DNA of 14,165 bases from DASWUD01 sp036401755. Its GTDB lineage: Bacteria > Pseudomonadota > Gammaproteobacteria > Thiohalomonadales > Thiohalomonadaceae. The stretch is from positions 1 through 14,165 of the forward strand of contig DASWUD010000074.1 in assembly GCA_036401755.1 (NCBI GenBank), written 5' to 3'. Each line of letters begins with the position of its first letter. Position 1 is the stretch's first letter. The notes below the pieces were generated by a model that ran no database searches, was not told where the DNA came from, and was given only the letters and a program-made list of their open reading frames with translations. The position numbers and the translations under genes were made by a program. Positions 6,761-13,437 of the stretch are shown here, piece by piece.

Positions 6761-7957
6761 CTAGCGTGCTCGATGGGGCTGCAGATCAGGCAGGAATATT
6801 GCCAGCAAGCCGATGAGCGGCAGGAATGAGCAGAGTCGGTAGACCGTTTCGATCCCCCAATGATCAGCCACCTGTCCCAGCACTGCGGCACCGATCCCTG
6901 CCAGACCGAAGGCTAGGCCGAAGAACACTCCCGAGATGGTGCCCACCCTGCCCGGCACCAGCTCCTGCGCATAGACCACCATGGCCGGAAAGGCCGATGC
7001 GAGCATGAAGCCGATGATGACGCTGAGCAGCGCCGAGGTTGCCAGGTCGACGTAGGGCAGGGCTAGGGTGAAGGGGGCCACCCCCAGGATGGAGATCCAG
7101 ATCACCCGTTTGCGGCCGATGCGATCACCGATGGGGCCGCCGAGCAGGGTGCCGGCCGCCACCGCGAATAGAAAGTAGAAGAGGTGGATCTGCGCCGGCC
7201 GGGTATCCAGCTGGTAGTGCGCCATCAAGTAGAAGATCAGGTAGCTGCTGATGCTGGCCAGATAGAAAAACTTGGAGAACATCAACGCCAGCAGTACCCC
7301 CAGCGCGGAAAGTACGCGCCCTTTGGGCAGCTCATTGCTAGTGGCGGGGGCGGTTTTGTTGGGTTTGCGGTGCTGGTGGCGATACCACACTCCCACACCG
7401 GTGAGCACGATCATGGCGAGCAGTGCGACGAGTGAGAAGAGGGCCAGGCTGCGCTGGCCGTGCGGCAACACGATTGCCGCTGCCAGCAGCGGGCCGACGG
7501 CCGCGCCGGCATTGCCCCCTACCTGGAAGATCGATTGGGCCAGTCCGTGGCGGCCGCCCGATGCCATGCGCGCCACCCGTGAGGCCTCCGGATGGAACAC
7601 CGCCGAGCCGGTGCCGACCATGGCGGCGGCCATCAGCAGTATGGGAAAAGTGCTGGCGAACGACAGCGCGAGCAGCCCGAGCAGCGTGCAGCCCATGCCC
7701 AGCGCCAGCGAGAAGGGTTTGGGATGGCGGTCGGTGTAGGCGCCCACCACCGGCTGGAGCAGCGAGGCGGTGAACTGAAAGGCGAGGGTGATGAGGCCGA
7801 TCTGGGCGAAGCTCAACTGGAACCCCGATTTGAAGAGGGGATAGGTGGCGATCATCAGCGACTGCATGGTGTCGTTGAGAAAGTGCGAGAAGCTGATGGC
7901 GCCCAATACCCGGAAGGTAGTGCGCTCGCTGGCAGGGAAGCTCGAGGAGTTTTCCAT
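6761..7957 (-). CDS. fsr: Fsr-type MFS efflux transporter (fosmidomycin resistance family)
   Basis: The 398-residue protein is a 12-helix major facilitator. It is recognisable as Fsr from LGAISFSHFLND (18-29), the loop 2-3 motif YTDRHPKP (74-81), GTGSAVFHPEASRVARMASG (115-134), GLAQSIFQVGGN (138-149), KFFYLASISSYLIFYLM (229-245) and GGPIGDRIGRKRVIW (273-287). These closely resemble E. coli Fsr, an inner-membrane proton-driven exporter linked to fosmidomycin resistance; the natural substrate is unknown. The central cytoplasmic loop spans about 191-212. I chose the ATG at 7957, giving a 14-residue pre-helix tail; its ribosome site is poor, and an in-frame ATG at 8005 cannot be excluded. The gene is divergent from an AraC-type regulator, which probably controls it. 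Confidence 0.93.
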   Translation of the reverse strand: MENSSSFPASERTTFRVLGAISFSHFLNDTMQSLMIATYPLFKSGFQLSFAQIGLITLAFQFTASLLQPVVGAYTDRHPKPFSLALGMGCTLLGLLALSFASTFPILLMAAAMVGTGSAVFHPEASRVARMASGGRHGLAQSIFQVGGNAGAAVGPLLAAAIVLPHGQRSLALFSLVALLAMIVLTGVGVWYRHQHRKPNKTAPATSNELPKGRVLSALGVLLALMFSKFFYLASISSYLIFYLMAHYQLDTRPAQIHLFYFLFAVAAGTLLGGPIGDRIGRKRVIWISILGVAPFTLALPYVDLATSALLSVIIGFMLASAFPAMVVYAQELVPGRVGTISGVFFGLAFGLAGIGAAVLGQVADHWGIETVYRLCSFLPLIGLLAIFLPDLQPHRAR

Positions 7958-8046
7958 AACGGTTCGTATCTGAAGAGGACCAGTGACGAATGTATGGGGT
8001 AACATGACTGTCCGTCTCACAGTATTCAGGCACGATAGTTCGAGAA
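7958..8046. promoter_or_regulatory. Divergent control region between fsr and the AraC-type gene
   Basis: The 89 bases separate two divergent start codons, so both promoters and the AraC-type binding site must lie here. I cannot point to a convincing pair of -35/-10 boxes or a clear repeated operator. GATAGT near 8033 is a possible -10 for the plus-strand gene. The functional call rests on position alone. Confidence 0.4.
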
Positions 8047-8820
8047 ATGGACACTCCACCTCTTCCCTGCACGGATGGACTCGACCGTGGTGTCATGCCG
8101 GTCACCGGCAAGGCGGTCGACTACCCGAGCGACTTCAAAGTTCCCCGCCACCACCACCCGACGGCGCAGCTCATCCATGCGGTGCAGGGAGTAATGGTGG
8201 TGACCACCGGGGCGGGGCAGTGGATTGTGCCCCCCTCGCGCGGGCTGTGGATGCCGGCGGGGGTGGCGCATCAAATCCGCACGGTGGGCGAGGTGCGCGT
8301 GCGCACCGTCTATATTCGCACCGATGCCCGCCCCGATCTGTCCAACCAGATCCAGGTGGTGAAGATCTCGCCGCTGTTGCGCGAGTTGATTGTGGCCTCC
8401 ATCGACGTCGTGTCGCCCTATGTACCCGACTCTCGTGATGGCCGGCTGATGACCCTGCTACTCGACGAAGTGGCGCTGTTGCCCACTTTGCCGCTACGAT
8501 TGCCGCAGCCCACCGATCCCGACCTGCTCACGATCTGCAACGCCATCGCACTTACCCCGGATGAACCCTCGACCCTCAGCCAATGGGCGCAGCGGCTGGG
8601 GGTCGATCCCAAGACCATCCAGCGCCGCTTCGTCCGGCAGACCGGTATGACCTTCGGCCAATGGCGCCAGCAAGCCCGGTTGATCATGGCGCTGGAGCAG
8701 TTGGCGTGCGGGGTGAAGGTGGTGGATGTGGCGCTCAACCTTGGCTATGGCAGCCCGAGTGCCTTCACCACGATGTTCAAGCGGCAGTTCGGCGTGACCC
8801 CCAGCGAATATTTTCGCTAG
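8047..8820 (+). CDS. AraC-family transcriptional regulator (NimR-like, cupin plus double HTH)
   Basis: The 257-residue protein combines an N-terminal cupin sensor domain (about 15-95) with a C-terminal AraC DNA-binding domain (about 160-257). The cupin domain shows the HHHPTAQLIHAVQGVMVV segment, including His35-37, and the following beta-strands IVPPSRGLWMPAGVAHQI. The AraC domain shows the first helix-turn-helix in LSQWAQRLGVDPKTIQRRF and the second in VVDVALNLGYGSPSAFTTMF, with the signature ending FGVTPSEYFR. This layout matches E. coli NimR, which represses the divergent MFS exporter gene nimT. Here the divergent partner is fsr, so a local repressor or activator of efflux is the natural reading. 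The ATG at 8047 has only a weak purine-rich ribosome site. The effector is unknown. Confidence 0.92.
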   Translation: MDTPPLPCTDGLDRGVMPVTGKAVDYPSDFKVPRHHHPTAQLIHAVQGVMVVTTGAGQWIVPPSRGLWMPAGVAHQIRTVGEVRVRTVYIRTDARPDLSNQIQVVKISPLLRELIVASIDVVSPYVPDSRDGRLMTLLLDEVALLPTLPLRLPQPTDPDLLTICNAIALTPDEPSTLSQWAQRLGVDPKTIQRRFVRQTGMTFGQWRQQARLIMALEQLACGVKVVDVALNLGYGSPSAFTTMFKRQFGVTPSEYFR

Positions 8821-8981
8821 CAAACCTGGCACAGGGAGATGGGCTCGATGCCCCAGGCTTTGCCTCGTCATGATACCGATCTGGGTGTGTGCAAATTAGA
8901 GATGGGCCTCTTTGTAGGCCATACTGTGGCGCTCGGTACCGCATCATCATCACGCTGTAGTCATCGCTTGGCGCACGGTCT

Positions 8982-8988
8982 GGAGGAG
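8982..8988 (+). promoter_or_regulatory. Ribosome binding site deciding the zwf start
   Basis: GGAGGAG lies 3 bases before the ATG at 8992 and abuts the ATG at 8989; its GGAGG core is 5 bases from the former and 2 from the latter. The open frame begins 153 bases earlier (8839), but those codons lack family similarity. The spacing favours 8992 as the start. Confidence 0.65.
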
Positions 8989-8991
8989 ATG

Positions 8992-10428
8992 ATGAAAAGA
9001 ATTACCACTGATGAAAGCTTGCTGACCGATAGCACACTGGTTCACTCCGACGCGTTGGTACTGTTCGGCATTACCGGTGATCTTGCCTACAAGATGATCT
9101 TCCCGGCACTTTATGCCATGGCAAAACGCAAGGTGCTGTCGGTGCCGGTGATCGGGGTCGCCTTGCCGAAGTGGCGGCTCGAACAGTTGCACGCGCGTGT
9201 GGAGGAGAGCCTGCAACGGGCAGGCGGGATCGACAACCGGCGCGCCTTCCGCCACCTGCTCTCACTGTTGCGCTACATCAGCGGCGACTACAACGATTCG
9301 GCCACCTTTCATGCGATAAAACAGGCGCTCGGCCAGGCCCGCCGGCCGGCACACTACCTGGCCATCCCACCCTCACTCTTTCCCATGGTGATCCAGGGGC
9401 TGGGGGCCGCGGGACTGGCGCAGGAGGCGCGGGTTATCGTTGAAAAACCGTTCGGGCGCGACCTTGCCACAGCGCGCGAACTCAATCGCATTGCCCGCAC
9501 GGTGTTTTCTGAAGACGCCATCTTTCGCATCGACCACTTCCTCGGCAAAGAGGCGATCATGAACATCCTCTATTTCCGTTTCGCCAATGCCTTTCTTGAG
9601 CCGATCTGGAATCGCAACTGCGTGGCCAGCGTGCAGATCACGCTGGCGGAGGATTTCGGTGTGGAGGGGCGCGGCGCTTTTTATGAAACGGTCGGCTGTC
9701 TGCGCGATGTCATGCAGAACCATCTGTTTCAGGTGGTGGCGCTGCTGGCGATGGAGCCGCCCGCCTATCGCGGCTATGGCGCGGTGCACAGCGAAAAGAG
9801 CAAGGTATTCCAGGCGATGCGTCCGCTGACAGCCAACGATGTGGTGCGCGGTCAGTACCGGGGTTACCGCCGCGAGCCCGGGGTGGCGAAGGGGTCCGAC
9901 GTGGAGACCTTTTGCGCACTGCGGCTGTTCATCGATTCGTGGCGCTGGGCGGGGGTGCCATGGTACCTGCGTTCCGGCAAGTGTCTGGCGCAGACCGCGG
10001 CGGAGGTGCTGGTGGAGCTGAAGCCGCCGCCACAGCGGCTGTTCGCCGATTCGGCGCCGGCGAACGGGCGCAGCAACTATATCCGCTTTCGCATCTCCCC
10101 CCACTCGGCCATCGCCATTGCCGCTCGCGTCAAGCGGGTGGGTGAAGAGTTTGTCGGCGAGCAGCGAGAGCTCTCGCTGCTCGAAGATCAGACGGGAGAG
10201 GAGAGCCCTTACGAGCGATTATTGGAAGATGCCATGGCCGGCCGCGGCGCGCTCTTCACCCGCGAAGATGCGGTCGAGGCCGCCTGGGCGGTGGTCGACC
10301 CGGTGCTCACCCACCACCACCCGGCCATTCCCTATCGGCGCGGCAGCTGGGGCCCGAAGCAGGCCGACGCGCTGTTCGCCGGGGACGGTTATTGGCATAA
10401 CCCCGGCGCCGGGGCTGAAAAAAAATAG
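8992..10428 (+). CDS. zwf: Glucose-6-phosphate 1-dehydrogenase
   Basis: The 478-residue enzyme oxidises glucose 6-phosphate to 6-phosphogluconolactone with NADP+, the entry step of the oxidative pentose-phosphate and Entner-Doudoroff routes in the cytoplasm. The Rossmann fingerprint is FGITGDLAYK (25-34). Other motifs are VEKPFG with Lys152, RIDHFLGKE (179-187) holding the phosphate-binding His182 and catalytic-dyad Asp181, and VMQNHLFQ with the partner His244. The substrate-loop equivalent is RSGKCLAQTAAEV. All key residues are present and the length is normal. The form GDLAYKMIFPALYAM belongs to a branch different from E. coli Zwf. The start is set by GGAGG upstream of 8992. The gene ends in an eight-A run directly before TAG. 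It has its own long leader (8821-8991) and no pgl or gnd next to it; a transketolase gene lies 3 kb downstream. Confidence 0.95.
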   Translation: MKRITTDESLLTDSTLVHSDALVLFGITGDLAYKMIFPALYAMAKRKVLSVPVIGVALPKWRLEQLHARVEESLQRAGGIDNRRAFRHLLSLLRYISGDYNDSATFHAIKQALGQARRPAHYLAIPPSLFPMVIQGLGAAGLAQEARVIVEKPFGRDLATARELNRIARTVFSEDAIFRIDHFLGKEAIMNILYFRFANAFLEPIWNRNCVASVQITLAEDFGVEGRGAFYETVGCLRDVMQNHLFQVVALLAMEPPAYRGYGAVHSEKSKVFQAMRPLTANDVVRGQYRGYRREPGVAKGSDVETFCALRLFIDSWRWAGVPWYLRSGKCLAQTAAEVLVELKPPPQRLFADSAPANGRSNYIRFRISPHSAIAIAARVKRVGEEFVGEQRELSLLEDQTGEESPYERLLEDAMAGRGALFTREDAVEAAWAVVDPVLTHHHPAIPYRRGSWGPKQADALFAGDGYWHNPGAGAEKK

Positions 10429-10523
10429 ATCATTATTCTTCGGCGCCCATGCCCGACGTATACCAATGTATCGATAAAGCCGGAGGCGTTACGTTGCACT
10501 CCGTGGGCTAACTCGCTGTTCCT

Positions 10524-10687
10524 CATAGGCTAATTCTTAAGGAATTTATACAAATAGTCCCCTCACCTTCCGGGAGAGGGACAGGAAGGGGAGTGAAATT
10601 GCATTAATGAACCGCTTAACAATCCCCTCACCCCAGCCATCTCCCAGAGGGAGAGGGAGCTGAATTCGTTAAGAACTAACCTGTGAG
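10524..10687. mobile_element. MITE-like palindromic element, copy 2
   Basis: The left end CATAGGCTAATTCTTAAGG (10524-10542) and the right end, read in reverse complement from 10669-10687, agree at most positions with each other and with copy 1 (TTAAGAACTAACCTGTGAG at the right). The interior keeps the CCCCTCACC and GGGAGAGGG blocks in the same order but is more decayed: the second hairpin is only TCTCCC/GGGAGA (10640-10654) and the central AT stem is lost. CTGTTCCT (10516-10523) before and CTCTTCCT (10688-10695) after match at 7 of 8 bases, like the flanking duplication of copy 1. No coding potential. Confidence 0.7.
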
Positions 10688-10711
10688 CTCTTCCTGCTCC
10701 TGAAACACAGG

Positions 10712-10781
10712 CTCGCAAAGGCGCCAAGATCGCCAAGGAGTATTCCGTGAAAGCGGAGGTACGCCTCTTGGTCTTGGCGAG
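10712..10781. repeat. Imperfect inverted repeat of CGCCAAG type
   Basis: CTCGCAAAGGCGCCAAGATC (from 10712) faces CTCTTGGTCTTGGCGAG (10765-10781), whose reverse complement shares CGCCAAGA and CCAAG blocks. The words resemble an intergenic repeat often seen in proteobacteria (GGCGCCAAG with CTTGGCG). It could form a stem-loop at the 3' end of zwf or rlmA transcripts. The family assignment is from memory of the motif. Confidence 0.4.
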
Positions 10782-10816
10782 AGTTATTCGAAGCGTCTTA
10801 TGGTTCGGAACTCCTG

Positions 10817-11680
10817 TCAGGTGGCCTTGAGCAGGCGAAACACCACATCCACGGTGAGCCGAATATGCTCCAACTGTGCTGCGGCCTGTTTGCCCTCGTG
10901 GGTTGCGCGATAGAGGTGGGGCGTCATCTGCAGCAGGTCGGCGATCTGTTGACGATTGAGGGTGTCGCTCAGATAGCGCAACTCACTGGTCTGCTGTAAT
11001 GCAAAACCGTGTTGCGCCGCCTTTGCGAGTGAGGGGGGCGGTGACTTGCGGACCTCGGGGTAGATGACCTCGCGCAGTTCGAGCAGGTGTTCGCTCCCGG
11101 CATCCACCAGCAGCACAACGCCGTGCGGCTTGAGGATGTGGCGGAAGGCGGCGAAGTCGGGAAAGCCAAACATGCAGATAATCATGTCCACCGAGGCCGG
11201 CAACAGCGCCGGGTTGCGGTTGGAGGCGACCAGCCAGGTGATCTGCTTGTTGCGTCGGGCCGCGGCGACTATCGCCGGTTTGGCGATATCGAGTCCGATG
11301 AGGCTGGCGCTGGCGCTGGCGGTTTCTCTAAGGTGGCGCAGCGCAGCGAGAAAGTTCACCAGGTAGTAACCTTCGCCACAACCGGCATCGACCACACAAA
11401 GGTGTTCGCTCGGGGGGAGGTGTTGCAGGGCCAGCGCATTCAAGCGCTCCGCGAGGGGGCGATAGAAACCGGCATCGAGGAAGCGGCTGCGCGCCTCCAC
11501 CATCGCCACGCTGTCGCCCGGTTCCCGAGACTTCTTGTGCTGCACCGGCAGCAGGTGCACATACCCCTGGCGTGCCTCATCGAAGCTGTGGCCATTGGCA
11601 CAGCGCAGGGTCTTGCCATAGGGGCCGAAGGGAGCCCCGTCGAGCGGGCAGGCCAGGTTGTCTGCTTTTAGGATCTGCAT
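10817..11680 (-). CDS. rlmA: 23S rRNA (guanine-N1)-methyltransferase RlmA-type
   Basis: The 287-residue SAM-dependent methyltransferase resembles RlmA(I), which methylates N1 of G745 in 23S rRNA helix 35. Clear marks are the N-terminal zinc-finger region with RCANGHSFDEARQGYVHLLP (26-45), PVQHKKSREPGDS (45-57; E. coli has a near-identical segment), the SAM motif VVDAGCGEGYYL (96-107), GLDIAKPAIVAAA, and HLLELREVIYPEV near the C-terminal half. The zinc site is unusual: the family CPxC pair reads CPLD, so the ligands would be Cys11, Asp14, Cys27 and His31 instead of three cysteines and a histidine. The protein is slightly longer than E. coli RlmA (about 269). No good ribosome site precedes the ATG. 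It converges on zwf across MITE copy 2. Confidence 0.9.
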   Translation of the reverse strand: MQILKADNLACPLDGAPFGPYGKTLRCANGHSFDEARQGYVHLLPVQHKKSREPGDSVAMVEARSRFLDAGFYRPLAERLNALALQHLPPSEHLCVVDAGCGEGYYLVNFLAALRHLRETASASASLIGLDIAKPAIVAAARRNKQITWLVASNRNPALLPASVDMIICMFGFPDFAAFRHILKPHGVVLLVDAGSEHLLELREVIYPEVRKSPPPSLAKAAQHGFALQQTSELRYLSDTLNRQQIADLLQMTPHLYRATHEGKQAAAQLEHIRLTVDVVFRLLKAT

Positions 11681-11759
11681 CGGGTGACTGTGAGCGGAAG
11701 ATCAGGATTGGGTTTCTTATGTTGGCATGGATGCACGATGAGCGGTAAGGTGGCGTGCT

Positions 11760-12050
11760 TCAAATCGAACCATAACGACGCTTTCGCTCTGCGGTATACG
11801 ACCACCACGATTTTGCCTCTTCGCCGCTCATAAAGCGCGTGACGGAGATGAACACATCTAGTACACAGGGGTCCTGGCGGGCACCGCTTTTACGGCAGAG
11901 GCGTTGATAGAGCTGGAGCGGATCCTTGTCGACCAGTTGTTGCGGGGTATGGATACCGATCAATTCGAGATCCCGTGCCATCGACGGGCCGATGTTGGGA
12001 AGGTCGGTCAGTTGGCGTATGTGATCTCGTTTTACCTTGGCGGGGTTCAT
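11760..12050 (-). CDS. Cdd1-like helix-hairpin-helix protein (pathogenicity-locus family)
   Basis: The 96-residue protein matches the small Cdd1 ('pathogenicity locus') family. DLPNIGPSMARDLELIGIHT (16-35) is a helix-hairpin-helix motif of the kind that binds DNA non-specifically. It is followed by QLYQRLCRKSGARQDPCVLD (47-66) and SGEEAKSWWSYTAERKRR (75-92), both typical of the family. The family's role is unknown, and despite its name it is common in harmless bacteria. The ATG at 12050 has GAGG twelve bases upstream, inside the imperfect palindrome TAACCTCATTGAGGTAA (12054-12070), which could partly hide the ribosome site. It lies 79 bases upstream of rlmA on the same strand, so the two may share a transcript. 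Confidence 0.85.
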   Translation of the reverse strand: MNPAKVKRDHIRQLTDLPNIGPSMARDLELIGIHTPQQLVDKDPLQLYQRLCRKSGARQDPCVLDVFISVTRFMSGEEAKSWWSYTAERKRRYGSI

Positions 12051-12162
12051 GGTCGTAACCTCATTGAGGTAAAGGGAACCTTAAAGATTTCTCCCGCGAT
12101 TTATGCCCGCAGGGGAGACGGCTGTGGTGGGGACGTGGATCGCTGTAACTCATTGATTATTG

Positions 12163-12196
12163 ATCCCCTCATCCTAACCTTCTCCCTGTGGGAGAA
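12163..12196. repeat. Half-copy of the MITE-like element
   Basis: GATCCCCTCATCCTAACC followed by TTCTCCC-TGT-GGGAGAA matches the right half of copy 1 (3358-3391), including the same hairpin loop TGT; the stem is 7 pairs (12180-12196). Neither terminal repeat is present. It is either a decayed remnant or an independent member of the CCCTCTCCC hairpin family. Confidence 0.5.
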
Positions 12197-12330
12197 GAAA
12201 CAAATACTTTTTTCAGCAACCTGCCAAAGGGATTCTACAAAATTACCCGTGAGGGTGTGCACCAACACAATTGTACTGTTGTATTGCGCGGTTTGTGAGG
12301 ATTCATCTGCAACGGGCACTGTGAGCGCCG

Positions 12331-12358
12331 TCGACTTCTCCCCCTGTGTGTCTATACT
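12331..12358 (+). promoter_or_regulatory. Possible sigma-70 promoter of the tandem CMD gene
   Basis: TCGACT (12331-12336), a 16-base spacer and TATACT (12353-12358) resemble a -35/-10 pair, with a strong -10 and a weak -35. They lie 35 bases before the start codon. GTCGAC occurs both at the -35 (12330-12335) and just before the ribosome site (12365-12370), which could be a pair of regulator contacts, but this is speculative. Confidence 0.4.
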
Positions 12359-12392
12359 CCGTTCGTCGACCTCAACCTTGAGGAGTGCCGTG

Positions 12393-13283
12393 ATGAAAGA
12401 GCATAAGACAGAGGCCGTGTTCGGCCCATCCCAGGACCTCGCCCAATCCAATTCACCCATCGTGCGTGAGACCCTTGCCGATATCCGGCAAGCCATGGGC
12501 ACCATCCCGCTGTCGTTGCAGTATCAGACCGAGGAGAGCCTGACCGGCGCGTGGCAGGAGACCAAGGCGCTGCAGTTCGGCGTCGGTGCCGCGTTGCCGC
12601 CGAAGTATCGGGACCTGATCAGTCTGGGGGTCGCGGCGCAGATCCCTTGCCGTTACTCCACCTATGCCGAACTGAAGTCGGCGCGCGCCAATGGCGCCAC
12701 CAGCCATGAGCAAACCGAGGCGGTGATGCTGGCCGCTACCACGCGCCACTGGAGCACCATCCTCAATGGTGCGCAGATCACCCTGGAGAGTTTTCGCGAA
12801 GAGGTGGCGTTGATCGTCACCCATCTGCGAACCCACATGGGACAGCCGCTGCCGCGCGAGCGCTTTCTGGTGCAGTGCGCCACCGCGGCAGAAGCCTACA
12901 AAGACATCGAGCAGACCCTGGGCATCGTACCGCAGTTTTTCATCGCCTTTCCCGAGCGGGCGCTGCCCGGTGCCTGGGCAGAGCTCAAGGGGCTGCAGAT
13001 CAATCCCCACACGGCGCTCCCGCCCCGCTACAAGGCGTTGATCGGGCTGGGTGTCGCGGCGCAGATCCCCTGCAGCTATTGCGTGGTCTTTTTCTCGGCG
13101 CTGGCCGAGCTGCACGGCGCCAGCAACGACGAACGGCAGGAGGCGCTGGCACTCGCCGCGTTGACGCGCCATTGGAGCAGTGTGTTCAACGGCCTGCAGA
13201 TGGATGAAGAGCAGTTTCAGCGCGAGACCGACGCCGTGCTCCAGCACCAGCACGCCCTGCATGCCGGCCACCACCACTCCTAG
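12393..13283 (+). CDS. Tandem-domain carboxymuconolactone decarboxylase / AhpD-like protein
   Basis: The 296-residue protein is an internal duplication of the CMD/AhpD helical domain. LPPKYRDLISLGVAAQIPC (68-86) and LPPRYKALIGLGVAAQIPC (209-227) are near copies, as are ATTRHWSTILNG (115-126) and ALTRHWSSVFNG (256-267). Canonical members carry CxxCxxxH after this point. Domain 1 has Cys86, Ser89 and Glu93, losing both the second cysteine and the histidine. Domain 2 keeps Cys227 and Cys230 but has Phe234 for the histidine. Thiol-based activity, if any, can only use domain 2; the reaction is unknown. The C-terminus is histidine-rich (HQHALHAGHHHS). I chose the ATG at 12393 because AGGAG lies seven bases upstream; the frame's extension to 11904 crosses the cdd1-like gene and the promoter. 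The transketolase gene follows 154 bases later. Confidence 0.85.
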   Translation: MKEHKTEAVFGPSQDLAQSNSPIVRETLADIRQAMGTIPLSLQYQTEESLTGAWQETKALQFGVGAALPPKYRDLISLGVAAQIPCRYSTYAELKSARANGATSHEQTEAVMLAATTRHWSTILNGAQITLESFREEVALIVTHLRTHMGQPLPRERFLVQCATAAEAYKDIEQTLGIVPQFFIAFPERALPGAWAELKGLQINPHTALPPRYKALIGLGVAAQIPCSYCVVFFSALAELHGASNDERQEALALAALTRHWSSVFNGLQMDEEQFQRETDAVLQHQHALHAGHHHS

Positions 13284-13437
13284 TGGTGCGTGACAAAACC
13301 TGGGCGGAGTGGTTGCGTCGGACTCAGGTAGTAGCGCTCACTCCCTCCGCCCCCTGCTCCTGCTGCCTGCCTCGCCGTATCGATGCCGGCAGCGTTGACT
13401 GCTCCCCCCTTTTCATCGTTGTCACCGGGAGGCTGTG

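Larger units (their letters stand above)
10429..10816. other. Intergenic stretch holding MITE copy 2 and an inverted CGCCAAG repeat
   Basis: These 388 bases lie between the convergent zwf and rlmA genes. They hold the second MITE-like element (10524-10687) and an imperfect inverted repeat (10712-10781). The rest, including 10429-10523, shows no gene or clear terminator. Because both flanking genes end here, the palindromes are the likely places where transcripts stop. Confidence 0.55.
12051..12392. other. Intergenic stretch: divergent promoter region with a half MITE copy
   Basis: These 342 bases separate the divergent cdd1-like and tandem CMD genes. They hold the palindrome at 12054-12070 by the cdd1-like ribosome site, a half-copy of the MITE-like element (12163-12196), and a likely promoter for the plus-strand gene (12331-12358). 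The remainder, about 12200-12330, shows nothing I can name. Confidence 0.5.

Noticed and set aside
8825..8857. Small nested hairpins (CCTGG/CCAGG and GGGC/GCCC) after the AraC-type gene
   Set aside because: The stems are short, mutually overlapping and lack a T-run; not enough to call a terminator or riboswitch.
10418..10428. Run of eight A directly before the zwf stop codon, a possible slippage site, following a CCCCGGCGCCGGGG palindrome
   Set aside because: The run encodes normal Glu-Lys-Lys codons at the very C-terminus, and slippage there would have little effect. The palindrome lacks a downstream T-run on the plus strand, so it is not an intrinsic terminator for zwf.
11904..12392. Upstream extension of the tandem CMD frame
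   Set aside because: It overlaps the cdd1-like gene and the promoter region and has no CMD-family character; a strong ribosome site supports 12393.
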